Of a DNA stretch of 64,000 nt, positions 25,002 to 33,605 are shown piece by piece; the first letter of the stretch is position 1, and the number at the start of each line of letters is the position of its first letter. Origin of the DNA: CAUPWF01 sp036656795. GTDB taxonomy: Bacteria; Bacillota; Clostridia; Lachnospirales; Lachnospiraceae. The notes under the pieces are model-generated. The model saw only the letters and a program-made list of their open reading frames with translations. It was not told the DNA's origin and made no database searches. The translations under genes were made by a program, and so were the position numbers. The stretch spans positions 1 through 64,000 of the forward strand of contig JAVXHR010000003.1 of NCBI GenBank assembly GCA_036656795.1, read 5' to 3'.

Positions 25002-26087
25002 TTGACACACCCAAGTAAAAAAAAGAACTGGGATTACAGTCTTTTATTGGTGGTATGTTTATTGGTTCTGGTGGGCTTGATAATTTTGTACAGTACAAGT
25101 GCATATAACGGAAGAGTCAAGTTTCATGATTCGTGTTATTATCTAAAGAAACAGGCCTTTGCAACGATGCTTGGAATGGTGGCAATGTATGTAATGGCGC
25201 ATATTGATTATCATATATGGAGATACGTAGCTGTAATGGCTTATATCGTGGCCATTCTGCTATCAATTGCAGTGCTGTTTATAGGAGATGAATACAATGG
25301 GTCCAAAAGATGGCTGTCTTTCGGGCCCTTTTCTTTTCAGCCTTCGGAATATGCTAAGATAGCAGTTATTCTGTTCTTGGCATATCTGGTAAGCACATAT
25401 GTAAAAGAGATGAGCAAGGTACGAATGCTTTTTTTGGTCTTGCTCTCTATTCTTCCAATTGTAGGCCTTGTAGGTGCAAGTAATTTGAGTACGGCAATCA
25501 TTATTCTTGGAATTGCGGTTGTCTTGGCATTTGTAGCAAGTCCAAAGTATACACAATTTATCTGGACAGGGATTCTTGGAATTGGATTTTTGATGATTTT
25601 TTTAAGTGTAGAACGCTATCGCCTAGAGCGGCTAGTCATCTGGAAACATCCGGAATTGTATGAAAAAGGGTATCAAACGTTACAAGGTTTGTATGCCATT
25701 GGATCCGGTGGCCTTTTTGGAAGAGGATTAGGATCGAGTATTCAAAAATTAGGATTTGTTCCGGAAGCACAAAATGATATGATTTTTTCCATTATTTGTG
25801 AAGAATTAGGTCTTATAGGTGCCGTAGGTATTGTATTCTTATTTTCGATTTTATTATGGAGATTTTTTATCATTGCAACAAAAGCAAAGGACTTATTTGG
25901 TTCATTAATTGCAGTAGGAGCTATGGGGCACATTATGATACAGGTTATCTTAAATATTGCGGTAGTCACTAATTCGATACCAAATACAGGAATTACTTTA
26001 CCGTTTATTAGTTTTGGAGGAACGTCAGTTGTCTTTCTTTTATTGGAAATGGGGCTTGTACTTAACGTATCAACTCTGATAGAATGA
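25002..26087 (+). CDS. ftsW: Lipid II polymerase FtsW (SEDS)
   Basis: A polytopic membrane protein of 361 aa, the division-specific SEDS glycosyltransferase that works with the septal PBP. Motifs match its paralogue at 14.4 kb: YSTSAYNGRVKFHDSCYYLKKQ, FQPSEYAKIAVILF, EAQNDMIFSIICEELG and TGITLPFISFGGTSVVFLL. Its place between murD and divIB argues that it is the divisome copy. Translation starts at TTG 25002 with AAGGAG at the right distance; an ATG at 24994 is out of frame and dead after seven codons. Confidence 0.92.
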   Translation: MTHPSKKKNWDYSLLLVVCLLVLVGLIILYSTSAYNGRVKFHDSCYYLKKQAFATMLGMVAMYVMAHIDYHIWRYVAVMAYIVAILLSIAVLFIGDEYNGSKRWLSFGPFSFQPSEYAKIAVILFLAYLVSTYVKEMSKVRMLFLVLLSILPIVGLVGASNLSTAIIILGIAVVLAFVASPKYTQFIWTGILGIGFLMIFLSVERYRLERLVIWKHPELYEKGYQTLQGLYAIGSGGLFGRGLGSSIQKLGFVPEAQNDMIFSIICEELGLIGAVGIVFLFSILLWRFFIIATKAKDLFGSLIAVGAMGHIMIQVILNIAVVTNSIPNTGITLPFISFGGTSVVFLLLEMGLVLNVSTLIE

Positions 26088-26118
26088 AATACAGATAGCA
26101 TGATAGGGGAGGAAAAAT

Positions 26119-26889
26119 ATGCAATCAACTGAGCATCGAGAAAAAAGACCAAAGAAAAAACGCTATTTATTCTATGCATTTATTGTTATATTGCTGGGAA
26201 TTGCCATTATTATAATTTCGACATTATTATTGACCCATGTGCAAAAAATATCGATTGATGGGAACGAATATATAACAGATGATGAAATTGCAAAATGGGT
26301 GCAAGATGACCCTTACGCAAGAAATTCACTCTATATACTTTGGAAGTACAAGACGGGACGTTATAAGATACCGCCCAATATGGAAAAGGCAGATATTTCA
26401 CTTTCAGCACCCTGGACAGTAAAGGTTCAGGTGAAAGAAAAAAAGATTGTTGCGTATACATTAAGCGACAAAGATTATGTGTATTTTGACAAAGATGGAC
26501 TGGTGATTGCGCGAAACAGTGAATTTCGTGATGATATTCCCGGCATAGAAGGAATTGAAGCTTCGGATATTGAACTTTATAAGGTTTTGCCGGTAAAAGA
26601 CACAAAAGTATTTAAGAATATCTTAGACGTAACGGAAGTTTTAAAAAGAAGCGAACTAATTCCTGAAAGAATTGTGTGTCAGGATGCAGATATTACACTT
26701 TATTTTGGAACTGTATGCGTACAACTTGGAAAAGGCAATTTAGAAGAGAAAATTATACAGATTTCACCGATTTTAGAAAAGCTTGGTGACCAGAGTGGAA
26801 CACTACATTTAGAGCATTTTAGCGAGGGTAGTGAGACAATTAGTTTTGAAAAGGGTGTAATACCAGAAGAAAAGGTGGAAAATGAGTAA
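26119..26889 (+). CDS. divIB: Division protein DivIB/FtsQ
   Basis: A 256-aa bitopic divisome protein. A basic cytoplasmic tail (KRPKKKR) and one helix (about 17-38) lead to a POTRA domain beginning 'VQKISIDGNEYITDDEIAKWV'. The beta domain follows with 'DKDYVYFDKDGLVIARNSEF' and 'IPGIEG', both family-typical. It stabilises the FtsL-DivIC complex and regulates the septal synthase. GGGGAGG precedes ATG 26119. The short C-terminal tail after about 235 is charged and low in complexity. Confidence 0.88.
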   Translation: MQSTEHREKRPKKKRYLFYAFIVILLGIAIIIISTLLLTHVQKISIDGNEYITDDEIAKWVQDDPYARNSLYILWKYKTGRYKIPPNMEKADISLSAPWTVKVQVKEKKIVAYTLSDKDYVYFDKDGLVIARNSEFRDDIPGIEGIEASDIELYKVLPVKDTKVFKNILDVTEVLKRSELIPERIVCQDADITLYFGTVCVQLGKGNLEEKIIQISPILEKLGDQSGTLHLEHFSEGSETISFEKGVIPEEKVENE

Positions 26890-26961
26890 AAAAATGAGAA
26901 AATAAACAAAATTCTATTGATTATTTAGCCAAAAGTCTATATTATATATGTATATGGCAAA

Positions 26962-26990
26962 TTGCGATATTATAATAAGGGAAGTATAAT
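26962..26990 (+). promoter_or_regulatory. ftsZ promoter
   Basis: TTGCGA (26962-26967), 17 nt, TATAAT (26985-26990), 32 nt before the TTG start. The surrounding AT-rich stretch holds further TATAAT-like runs, so alternative starts are possible. Confidence 0.6.
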
Positions 26991-27021
26991 ATAATTAAGG
27001 ATAACAAAGGAGGAGAAACTC

Positions 27022-28224
27022 TTGTTAGAAATTAAAACAAATGAATCAGAAGCAGCGGCAAAGATTATTGTTATTGGTGTCGGTGGTGGTGGAAATAATG
27101 CTGTAAACCGAATGATTGACGAACAAATTTCTGGTGTTGAATTTATCGCTATTAATACAGATAAACAAGCGTTACAATTATGCAAGGCCCCAACGCTTAT
27201 GCAAGTAGGGGACAAGCTTACAAAAGGACTAGGAGCAGGTGCTAAGCCGGAAGTAGGGGAAAAGGCGGCAGAAGAAAGTGCAGAAGAGATATCAGCGGCA
27301 TTAAAAGGTGCTGATATGGTGTTTGTTACTTGTGGAATGGGTGGTGGAACCGGAACGGGGGCAACGCCTGTAGTAGCACGTATTGCAAAAGAGCAAGGGG
27401 CATTGACAGTTGGTGTTGTAACAAAACCTTTTCGGTTTGAATCAAAGACACGTATGAACAATGCATTAGAGGGAATTGAAAAGTTAAAAGCGAATGTAGA
27501 TACTTTGATTGTCATTCCGAATGATAAATTATTAGATGTAGTAGATCGCAGAACTACCATGCCGGAAGCACTGAAAAAAGCTGATGAAGTATTACAACAG
27601 GGAATTCAGGGTATTACGGATTTAATTAATGTGCCGTCTTTAATTAATTTAGATTTTGCAGATGTGCAAACGGTTATGACAGACAAGGGAATCGCACATA
27701 TTGGAATTGGACAAGGCAAGGGCGATGATAAGGCTTTAGAAGCTGTGAAACAAGCAGTTGCAAGTCCGTTACTTGAGACAACAATTGCGGGAGCGACTCA
27801 CGTAATTATTAATATTTCTGGGGATATTACATTGATGGATGCCAGTGATGCAGCAGAGTATGTACAGGATTTGGCAGGTGAAGATGCAAATATTATCTTT
27901 GGTGCTATGTTTGATGATTCTAAGCAAGACGAAGCAACGATCACAGTAATTGCAACAGGACTTCATAATGTAGGTGGAACAGCATCAAAATTAAAATCCA
28001 GACTAGAAGGACAAAAAGCTTCCGTTCTTCCATCTTCTCAGATGATGGGACAAAATGGCAGTGGAGCAAGATTGGACTTTGGAATGGCACCAACCCCAAT
28101 GGGTGGGACAACTATGGAACCAAGGACTGTAGGTGGAACAATGCCTACATTACAACAGCCAAGAACACCATCTAGCAAAGTGAAAGAACAATCCATTAAG
28201 ATTCCGGATTTTTTCAAAAAATAA
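27022..28224 (+). CDS. ftsZ: Cell division GTPase FtsZ
   Basis: Tubulin-like GTPase of 400 aa that forms the Z ring. 'KIIVIGVGGGGNNAVNRMI' opens the nucleotide-binding domain; the tubulin signature GGGTGTG is at 107-113; 'NLDFADVQTVM' supplies the T7 catalytic region. A Gly/Met/Pro-rich linker (about 335-385) ends in the conserved tail IKIPDFFKK, which binds membrane anchors and other partners. The start is TTG 27022 after AAAGGAGGAG. It has its own promoter and terminator. Confidence 0.97.
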   Translation: MLEIKTNESEAAAKIIVIGVGGGGNNAVNRMIDEQISGVEFIAINTDKQALQLCKAPTLMQVGDKLTKGLGAGAKPEVGEKAAEESAEEISAALKGADMVFVTCGMGGGTGTGATPVVARIAKEQGALTVGVVTKPFRFESKTRMNNALEGIEKLKANVDTLIVIPNDKLLDVVDRRTTMPEALKKADEVLQQGIQGITDLINVPSLINLDFADVQTVMTDKGIAHIGIGQGKGDDKALEAVKQAVASPLLETTIAGATHVIINISGDITLMDASDAAEYVQDLAGEDANIIFGAMFDDSKQDEATITVIATGLHNVGGTASKLKSRLEGQKASVLPSSQMMGQNGSGARLDFGMAPTPMGGTTMEPRTVGGTMPTLQQPRTPSSKVKEQSIKIPDFFKK

Positions 28225-28249
28225 ATAAATCAGTCAGTCAGATATCTAA

Positions 28250-28280
28250 GGACATGCCATCTAGTGCATGTTCTTTTTTT
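28250..28280 (+). terminator. ftsZ intrinsic terminator
   Basis: GGACATGC pairs with GCATGTTC (one G-T pair, 8-nt loop) and is followed by seven T residues. The last T begins the next regulatory site. Confidence 0.85.
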
Positions 28281-28345
28281 GTCGAAAAGAATACAGTTTT
28301 AGAACTCTGTATTTGACAAATCTCGAACGAATTCCAACCTATAAT
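28280..28345 (+). promoter_or_regulatory. Spo0A-type promoter of spoIIGA-sigE with a 21-nt spacer
   Basis: Perfect TTGACA (28313-28318) and TATAAT (28340-28345) are 21 nt apart, too far for normal SigA use. This is the architecture known for the B. subtilis spoIIG promoter (22 nt), which needs Spo0A~P. A perfect 0A box TGTCGAA stands at 28280-28286, and near-matches TGACAAA (28314-28320) and TCTCGAA (28321-28327) overlap and follow the -35. Confidence 0.75.
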
Positions 28346-28400
28346 AAATCTTGCTTGAGTACCAAATCGATTTAGTATCTAAAGAGAAAGAAGGTGGAAC

Positions 28401-29183
28401 ATGCATTATGAGTTATACATTGATGTGTTGTTCTTGGTAAACTTTACAATGGACTATCTCCTGCTGTTAATTACACGGAGGGCATTATCATGTTCTGCCA
28501 CACATGGAAGTGTCTGTATGGGGGCAATGGTAGGCTCTATGGCTACCTGTATCGTTGTTGCATTACCAATTACATATGCATTTATTAAATTCATATTGTT
28601 CCATGTGGTTGTAAACACATTAATGATTAAGATAGGACTTAAAATCAAAGATATTAGAGAACTTTTTAAAGCATATATTATGCTTTACTGTAGTGGATTT
28701 TTATTGGGAGGTGTATTTGAACATCTGCAGCAATATGTACGGGTAGGAAGTCTATTCGTTGTACTTGCAATCAGCAGTTATTATGTAGTTCGTGGAATAT
28801 GGAATTTTTTTATCTGTATTCATCGAGTTAACAGATATCAATGCAAAGTACAGCTCTACTTCAATGAACATTCCTTCCAGGTAACAGCCATCATTGATAC
28901 CGGCAACAGTTTGGAAGACCCATTAACGAACCGACCTGTTTGCATTATTGACAAACATACTGCTCGACAATTGATATCAGAAGCTGAGTTAGATAGCATG
29001 CGATGTATTCACTATCACACAATAGGGAAGACACAAGGGGAATTACCAGTATTCCAATTAAACAAGATGTGCGTTGTCAAAGAACAAGAGTATTGGGTGT
29101 ATGAACCTGTGATAGGAGTGTGTGAAGAATCGATTTCGACTACAGAAGAATATCAGATGATTTTAAATCCTAATATATTCTAG
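28401..29183 (+). CDS. spoIIGA: Sigma-E processing peptidase SpoIIGA
   Basis: A 260-aa membrane aspartic protease that removes the pro-sequence of SigE in the mother cell after septation. The N-terminal half has about five hydrophobic helices beginning 'YELYIDVLFLVNFTMDYLLLLITRR', the family signature. The C-terminal protease half holds the catalytic Asp166 in IIDTGNSLEDPLTNRPV. At 260 aa it is shorter than the B. subtilis protein. sigE follows after 12 nt. Confidence 0.95.
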   Translation: MHYELYIDVLFLVNFTMDYLLLLITRRALSCSATHGSVCMGAMVGSMATCIVVALPITYAFIKFILFHVVVNTLMIKIGLKIKDIRELFKAYIMLYCSGFLLGGVFEHLQQYVRVGSLFVVLAISSYYVVRGIWNFFICIHRVNRYQCKVQLYFNEHSFQVTAIIDTGNSLEDPLTNRPVCIIDKHTARQLISEAELDSMRCIHYHTIGKTQGELPVFQLNKMCVVKEQEYWVYEPVIGVCEESISTTEEYQMILNPNIF

Positions 29184-29195
29184 GAGGAATAAAAT

Positions 29196-29945
29196 ATGGT
29201 AATTAAAGTAGCGGTGCCACATCAATTTAAATTAAGAGTCATTCCTAATTTCAAGACTTTTCTGTTTCCAGAAAAAAAAGATGTGCATTACATAGGAGGA
29301 TCTGAAGTATTACCGGCGCCATTGGAGACGGAGGAAGAAACGAAAGTTATTAATAATTTGGGGTCTGAATATGATGAAACGGCAAAAAAGACCTTGATTG
29401 AACATAATCTCCGGTTAGTCGTATATATAGCAAAAAAGTTTGACAATACCGGAATTGGTGTGGAGGATCTTATTTCAATCGGAACAATTGGACTGATTAA
29501 AGCAATTAATACATTCAATCCGACAAAAAATATTAAACTTGCAACCTATGCATCACGATGCATTGAAAATGAAATATTAATGTATCTACGAAGAAATAAT
29601 AAGACAAAATTAGAAGTGTCTATTGACGAACCACTCAATGTAGATTGGGACGGAAATGAACTACTTTTATCGGATATATTGGGAACAGATGAGGATACTA
29701 TCTATAAAGATCTAGAGGCAGAAGTGGAACGCAAACTATTAGTAAGAGCAATGAATCATCTTTCCCATCGGGAACGAACTATTGTAGAATTGCGTTTTGG
29801 GCTTGGAACACCCAATGGAGAAGAACAGACACAAAAAGAGGTCGCAGATCTTCTTGGAATTTCCCAATCTTATATTTCTAGGTTAGAAAAAAAGATCATG
29901 CAAAGATTGCGACGAGAAATGGTAAAATATGAGCAAGGTGCTTGA
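29196..29945 (+). CDS. sigE: Mother-cell sigma factor SigE
   Basis: RNA polymerase sigma factor of 249 aa for early mother-cell sporulation genes, made as an inactive precursor. Residues 1 to about 30 are the pro-sequence removed by SpoIIGA. Region 2 contains 'NLRLVVYIAKKFDNTGIGVEDLISIGTIGLIKAINTF' and 'KLATYASRCIENEILMYLRR'; region 4 contains 'SHRERTIVELRFGL' and the helix-turn-helix 'QKEVADLLGISQSYISRLEKKI'. AGGAGGAA precedes ATG 29196. cotJABC at 13 kb is a likely member of its regulon. Confidence 0.96.
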   Translation: MVIKVAVPHQFKLRVIPNFKTFLFPEKKDVHYIGGSEVLPAPLETEEETKVINNLGSEYDETAKKTLIEHNLRLVVYIAKKFDNTGIGVEDLISIGTIGLIKAINTFNPTKNIKLATYASRCIENEILMYLRRNNKTKLEVSIDEPLNVDWDGNELLLSDILGTDEDTIYKDLEAEVERKLLVRAMNHLSHRERTIVELRFGLGTPNGEEQTQKEVADLLGISQSYISRLEKKIMQRLRREMVKYEQGA

Positions 29946-29991
29946 AAAAGTGGTATAATAAATACAACAATAAGAGGAAGGAGCTGATGTT

Positions 29992-31599
29992 TTGAGATTA
30001 ACATTTATAGGTGCAGCTCATGAAGTGACAGGAAGTTGCCATTTACTGGAGGCATGTGGAAAAACGATATTAGTGGATTGTGGTATGGAACAAGGACCGG
30101 ATCTTTATGAGAATCAGGAGATTCCGGTGAAGTCGGAGGATATCGACTATATATTATTGACCCATGCACATATTGACCATGCGGGAAAGATTCCACTTTT
30201 ATGCAGACAGGGATTTAAAGGTCAGATTATTACCACATTTGCAACGGCAGATTTGTGTAGTATTATGTTGCGTGATAGTGCTCATATTCAGGAATTTGAA
30301 GCGGAGTGGCGCAATCGTAAAGCTAAACGTTCAGGTGCATTACCATATGAACCGTTATATGAGATGCAAGATGCTCTAGATGCAATTGAATTATTGGCAC
30401 CATGTGATTATAATCAAAGAATTATGTTGAATGATGGAATTGAGGTATGTTTTACAGATGTAGGACATTTGTTGGGTTCAGCAAGTATTGAAGTTTGGGT
30501 CACAGAGAATGAGGTCTCTAAGAAGATTGTATTCTCAGGTGATGTGGGGAATCAAAACCAGCCAATTATTAAAAACCCATCAACGATTAAGGAAGCGGAC
30601 TATGTTGTCATAGAGTCTACTTATGGAAACCGTACTCATGGAGAAGAGAAACCGAACTATGTTGTGGAATTTACTCGGATTTTAAGGGAAACATTTGCAC
30701 GAGGTGGGAATGTAGTTATCCCTTCGTTTGCAGTAGGGCGTACGCAGGAGATGCTGTATTTTATTCGTGAAATCAAGGAACAGAATCTACTAAGTGAGTA
30801 TCCTGATTTTGAAGTTTATGTAGATAGTCCATTAGCAATTGAAGCTACTACTATCTTTACAAAGAATATGCGCTCATGTTTTGATGAAGAGGCATTGGAG
30901 CTGATTAAAAATGGTATTAATCCACTGCAGTTTAAAGGATTGAAACTCTCTACAACCAGTGATGATTCAAGAGCAATTAATTTTAATAATAGTCCGAAGG
31001 TAATTATATCAGCTTCGGGTATGTGCGAAGCAGGAAGAATACGACATCACCTAAAGCATAACTTGTGGAGAAAAGAAAGTACCATCTTATTCGTTGGATA
31101 CCAGGCGGTTGGAACTATGGGCAGAAAACTAATTGAGGGTGCTCCATCGGTGAAACTATTTGGTGAGAATATTGAAGTGAGTGCCCATATTGAAAGTCTA
31201 AAAGGAATTAGTGGTCATGCGGATATGAATGGATTATTAGAGTGGCTTTCCGGTATCAAATCCCCAGTACAGCATGTGTTTGTTGTTCATGGAGAGGATG
31301 GCGTGACGGACGAATTTGCGGAGACAATTCATCGACAATTTGGCTGGAAGGCATTTGCACCGTATTCAGGTGGCTCTGTAGATCTGATAACAAATGAAAT
31401 CATTAGCGAGGGTGTAAAAACTCCAATTAGGGCTATTGAGAAGCCGGCTTCCTTAAAGGCATCTAATGCATTTAACCGATTAGTAATGGCGGGAAAACGG
31501 TTAATGAATGTGATTATGAAACAAGAAGGTCTTGCAAATAAAGATTTGGCGAAATTTGAAACACAAATTAATAATTTGTCGGATAAATGGGAGTTGTAG
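29992..31599 (+). CDS. Beta-CASP metallo-beta-lactamase hydrolase (CPSF/RNA-processing type)
   Basis: A 535-aa cytoplasmic metallohydrolase. 'THAHIDHAGKIP' is the HxHxDH zinc motif, and 'GDVGNQNQPI' and 'ESTYGNRTH' follow. The beta-CASP part has 'VVIPSFAVGRTQEMLYFI', 'ISASGMCEAGRIRHHL' and the final histidine in 'GISGHADMNGLLEWL'. This is the layout of CPSF73-like nucleases, so an RNA substrate is likely, but none is proven. It is not RNase J, which has a different C-terminus. It starts at TTG 29992 after GGAAGGAG. It separates sigE from sigG, which are usually adjacent in clostridia. Confidence 0.88.
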   Translation: MRLTFIGAAHEVTGSCHLLEACGKTILVDCGMEQGPDLYENQEIPVKSEDIDYILLTHAHIDHAGKIPLLCRQGFKGQIITTFATADLCSIMLRDSAHIQEFEAEWRNRKAKRSGALPYEPLYEMQDALDAIELLAPCDYNQRIMLNDGIEVCFTDVGHLLGSASIEVWVTENEVSKKIVFSGDVGNQNQPIIKNPSTIKEADYVVIESTYGNRTHGEEKPNYVVEFTRILRETFARGGNVVIPSFAVGRTQEMLYFIREIKEQNLLSEYPDFEVYVDSPLAIEATTIFTKNMRSCFDEEALELIKNGINPLQFKGLKLSTTSDDSRAINFNNSPKVIISASGMCEAGRIRHHLKHNLWRKESTILFVGYQAVGTMGRKLIEGAPSVKLFGENIEVSAHIESLKGISGHADMNGLLEWLSGIKSPVQHVFVVHGEDGVTDEFAETIHRQFGWKAFAPYSGGSVDLITNEIISEGVKTPIRAIEKPASLKASNAFNRLVMAGKRLMNVIMKQEGLANKDLAKFETQINNLSDKWEL

Positions 31600-31739
31600 T
31601 GTGATATTAGAGAAGACAAACACAACAAACTATTGACGTGTCAAGGTCTAAAATTTTTTTAATTTCTGAATAATCAGTATATGAAAGAGCTATAGTGAGA
31701 ATCATTTTACTAGAAAATAATTCTAGGAGGATTCTTATT

Positions 31740-32519
31740 ATGGCTCTTAATAAAGTAGAAATATGTGGTGTGAACACCGCACAGCTTCCCCTTTTAAAGG
31801 AAGAGGAAAAAGATGCGCTGTTTGTACGTATAAAAGCAGGAGATTTGGAAGCAAAAGAAACATATATTAAAGGAAATCTAAGGCTAGTGTTAAGCGTAAT
31901 TAAGCGGTTTTACAATAGTAATGAGAATGCAGATGATCTTTTTCAAATTGGTTGTATAGGTTTAATTAAAGCAATTAATAATTTTAATACAGAATTACAG
32001 GTGAAATTCTCTACTTATGCGGTACCTATGATTATAGGGGAGATACGACGGTATATGAGGGATAATAATTCGATTCGGGTCAGTCGATCTCTGCGAGACA
32101 CCGCATATAAAGCAATCTATGCAAAGGAAGGGTATATACGAAAGAATCTGAAAGAACCTACAATTCAAGAGATCGCAAGTGAAATAGGAATTTCTAAAGA
32201 AGACATTGTATTTGCACTTGATGCAATACAGGTACCTATGAGTTTGCAAGAACCGGTCTATAGCGATGGTGGAGATACGCTCTATGTGATGGATCAGATT
32301 AGTGATAAGAAAAACAAGGAAGAGAACTGGGTGGAAGAATTGTCTTTGACTGCGGCAATGGAACGATTGGACGAACGAGAACGTTATATTATTCAATTGC
32401 GATTCTTTGAAGGGCGGACGCAGATGGAGGTGGCACAAGAGATACAAATTTCGCAGGCGCAGGTGAGCAGACTGGAAAAAAATGCGTTGCGTGTTATGAA
32501 ACAATATCTTACAGCATAA
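31740..32519 (+). CDS. sigG: Forespore sigma factor SigG
   Basis: A 259-aa sigma factor for late forespore genes. The N-terminus ALNKVEICGVNTAQLPLL is the diagnostic SigG opening. Regions 2 to 4 follow: 'NLRLVLSVIKRFYNSNENADDLFQIG', 'VKFSTYAVPMIIGEIRRYMRDN' and 'ERYIIQLRFFEGRTQMEVAQEI'. ATG 31740 follows AGGAGG; the 15 codons upstream in frame lack a start signal. TGAATA at 31667-31672 could be a SigF/SigG -35 (expected for sigG), but the matching -10 is poor. spoVT at 39.9 kb is a likely target. Confidence 0.97.
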   Translation: MALNKVEICGVNTAQLPLLKEEEKDALFVRIKAGDLEAKETYIKGNLRLVLSVIKRFYNSNENADDLFQIGCIGLIKAINNFNTELQVKFSTYAVPMIIGEIRRYMRDNNSIRVSRSLRDTAYKAIYAKEGYIRKNLKEPTIQEIASEIGISKEDIVFALDAIQVPMSLQEPVYSDGGDTLYVMDQISDKKNKEENWVEELSLTAAMERLDERERYIIQLRFFEGRTQMEVAQEIQISQAQVSRLEKNALRVMKQYLTA

Positions 32520-32544
32520 AATTTTGAAAATTCGCAATTTTTTG

Positions 32545-32573
32545 TTGAATTTTTTCAGGGTTCATACTATGAT
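32545..32573 (+). promoter_or_regulatory. Promoter of the HAD phosphatase gene
   Basis: TTGAAT (32545-32550), 17 nt, TATGAT (32568-32573), 23 nt before ATG 32596. Confidence 0.65.
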
Positions 32574-32595
32574 AGTGAAATAAAGGAGAATGACA

Positions 32596-33276
32596 ATGTA
32601 CAAAGCATGCATATTTGATTTAGACGGGACACTAACAGACACATTAGAATCTTTAACTTATTCGGTAAATAAGACTTTAGAGGAACTACATTTGACTCAT
32701 ATTACGTCAGAACAATGTCGGAGGTTTGTGGGAAATGGAAGTAGAGTGCTGTTAGAAAGGGCATTGCAGGCAGCGGGAGATAAAGAGCTTCTTCATATAG
32801 AGGAAGCTGTCAGTACATATGCACGTATATTTAAAACATATTGTACATATCATGTAGAATCCTATGATGGGATTCCCCAGATGTTGGAGAAGCTAATGAC
32901 ACAGGGAGTTCAACTGGGAGTACTGTCAAACAAGCCTGACGCACAAGCAAACCATGTGATTGAGACTATATTTGGAAACCAAGTATTTACTTGCGTAAAA
33001 GGACAGTGTGATGAGATGCCAAAAAAACCAGATCCAACAGGTGCTTGGTTTGTAGCACAACACTTACATGCAAGACCAGAGGAGTGTCTGTATGTTGGTG
33101 ATTCGGATGTTGACATTGAGACAGGTACAGCGGCAGGAATGAATACCATCGGAGTAACGTGGGGATTTCGCGAGAAAGAAGTACTTTTGAATGCAGGGGC
33201 AAAACATACAATAGATAAACCGGCAGAATTGATAGATTTATTAGAAGAGCTAGAACAAAAAAAGGAGGAGGACTAG
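32596..33276 (+). CDS. HAD-family phosphatase (phosphoglycolate phosphatase-like)
   Basis: A 226-aa cytoplasmic hydrolase of HAD subfamily IA. 'ACIFDLDGTLTDT' holds the nucleophile Asp and the general-acid Asp. 'LGVLSNKPDAQA' carries motif II, 'KKPDPTGA' the Lys of motif III and 'YVGDSDVDIETG' motif IV. A helical cap lies between (about 16-80). Substrate is not readable, and the closest well-known members are Gph/PpaX-type phosphatases. ATG 32596 (7 nt after AAAGGAG) is preferred over ATG 32590. The next gene starts 1 nt after its stop. Confidence 0.88.
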   Translation: MYKACIFDLDGTLTDTLESLTYSVNKTLEELHLTHITSEQCRRFVGNGSRVLLERALQAAGDKELLHIEEAVSTYARIFKTYCTYHVESYDGIPQMLEKLMTQGVQLGVLSNKPDAQANHVIETIFGNQVFTCVKGQCDEMPKKPDPTGAWFVAQHLHARPEECLYVGDSDVDIETGTAAGMNTIGVTWGFREKEVLLNAGAKHTIDKPAELIDLLEELEQKKEED

Positions 33277-33277
33277 T

Positions 33278-33541
33278 ATGAATGAATATGAGGAGGAGTG
33301 CTTACAGTTGTTTTTAAGTAAGCAAGGTCAATTATTCGACGAACCTGTAGCTGAAAATCTAGCAGAGGCAGAGGCATTTTTAGAAGATTGTATGGCAGTT
33401 GTGGTTGATTCACTGGAAGAAGTGAAAGAATATTTGGATGAAAACGGAGCAGATGTAGACGGTATGTCTTTAGATGAGATAGAAGAGGCATCGGAAGTGT
33501 TTACATTACCAAATGGACAGTACTTAATTGTAGAAGGATAA
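33278..33541 (+). CDS. Small very acidic protein, unknown
   Basis: An 87-aa protein with about 25 Asp/Glu, two Lys and no Arg or His. It looks helical in the first half and ends 'VFTLPNGQYLIVEG', a beta-hairpin-like tail. Two cysteines (9 and 38) are present. I do not recognise the family. The start ATG 33278 follows AAGGAGGAGG inside the end of the HAD gene, so the two are translationally linked. The strong palindrome after it closes the unit. Confidence 0.6.
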   Translation: MNEYEEECLQLFLSKQGQLFDEPVAENLAEAEAFLEDCMAVVVDSLEEVKEYLDENGADVDGMSLDEIEEASEVFTLPNGQYLIVEG

Positions 33542-33555
33542 CTATACATAATGTG

Positions 33556-33600
33556 GGAAAAGAGATGTGGAAAAGAGATGCTTTTCCACATCTCTTTTCC
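33556..33600. terminator. 20-bp perfect palindrome, probable bidirectional terminator
   Basis: GGAAAAGAGATGTGGAAAAG (33556-33575) pairs perfectly with 33581-33600 around a 5-nt loop. It lies between converging genes. The left arm itself contains GAAAAGAGATG twice, offering an alternative pairing. Confidence 0.75.
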
Positions 33601-33605
33601 TTACG

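Noticed and set aside
26970..27560. 196-aa open frame on the - strand opposite ftsZ
   Set aside because: It is a codon shadow of ftsZ, rich in Ser/Pro/Ala from the GGC/GGA codons of the other strand, and has no ribosome site.
29992..31599. RNase J
   Set aside because: The sequence has CPSF-type beta-CASP motifs and a different C-terminus, so RNase J is not supported.
31995..32537. 180-aa frame on the - strand opposite sigG
   Set aside because: The full sigG sequence is on the + strand; the shadow has no family features.
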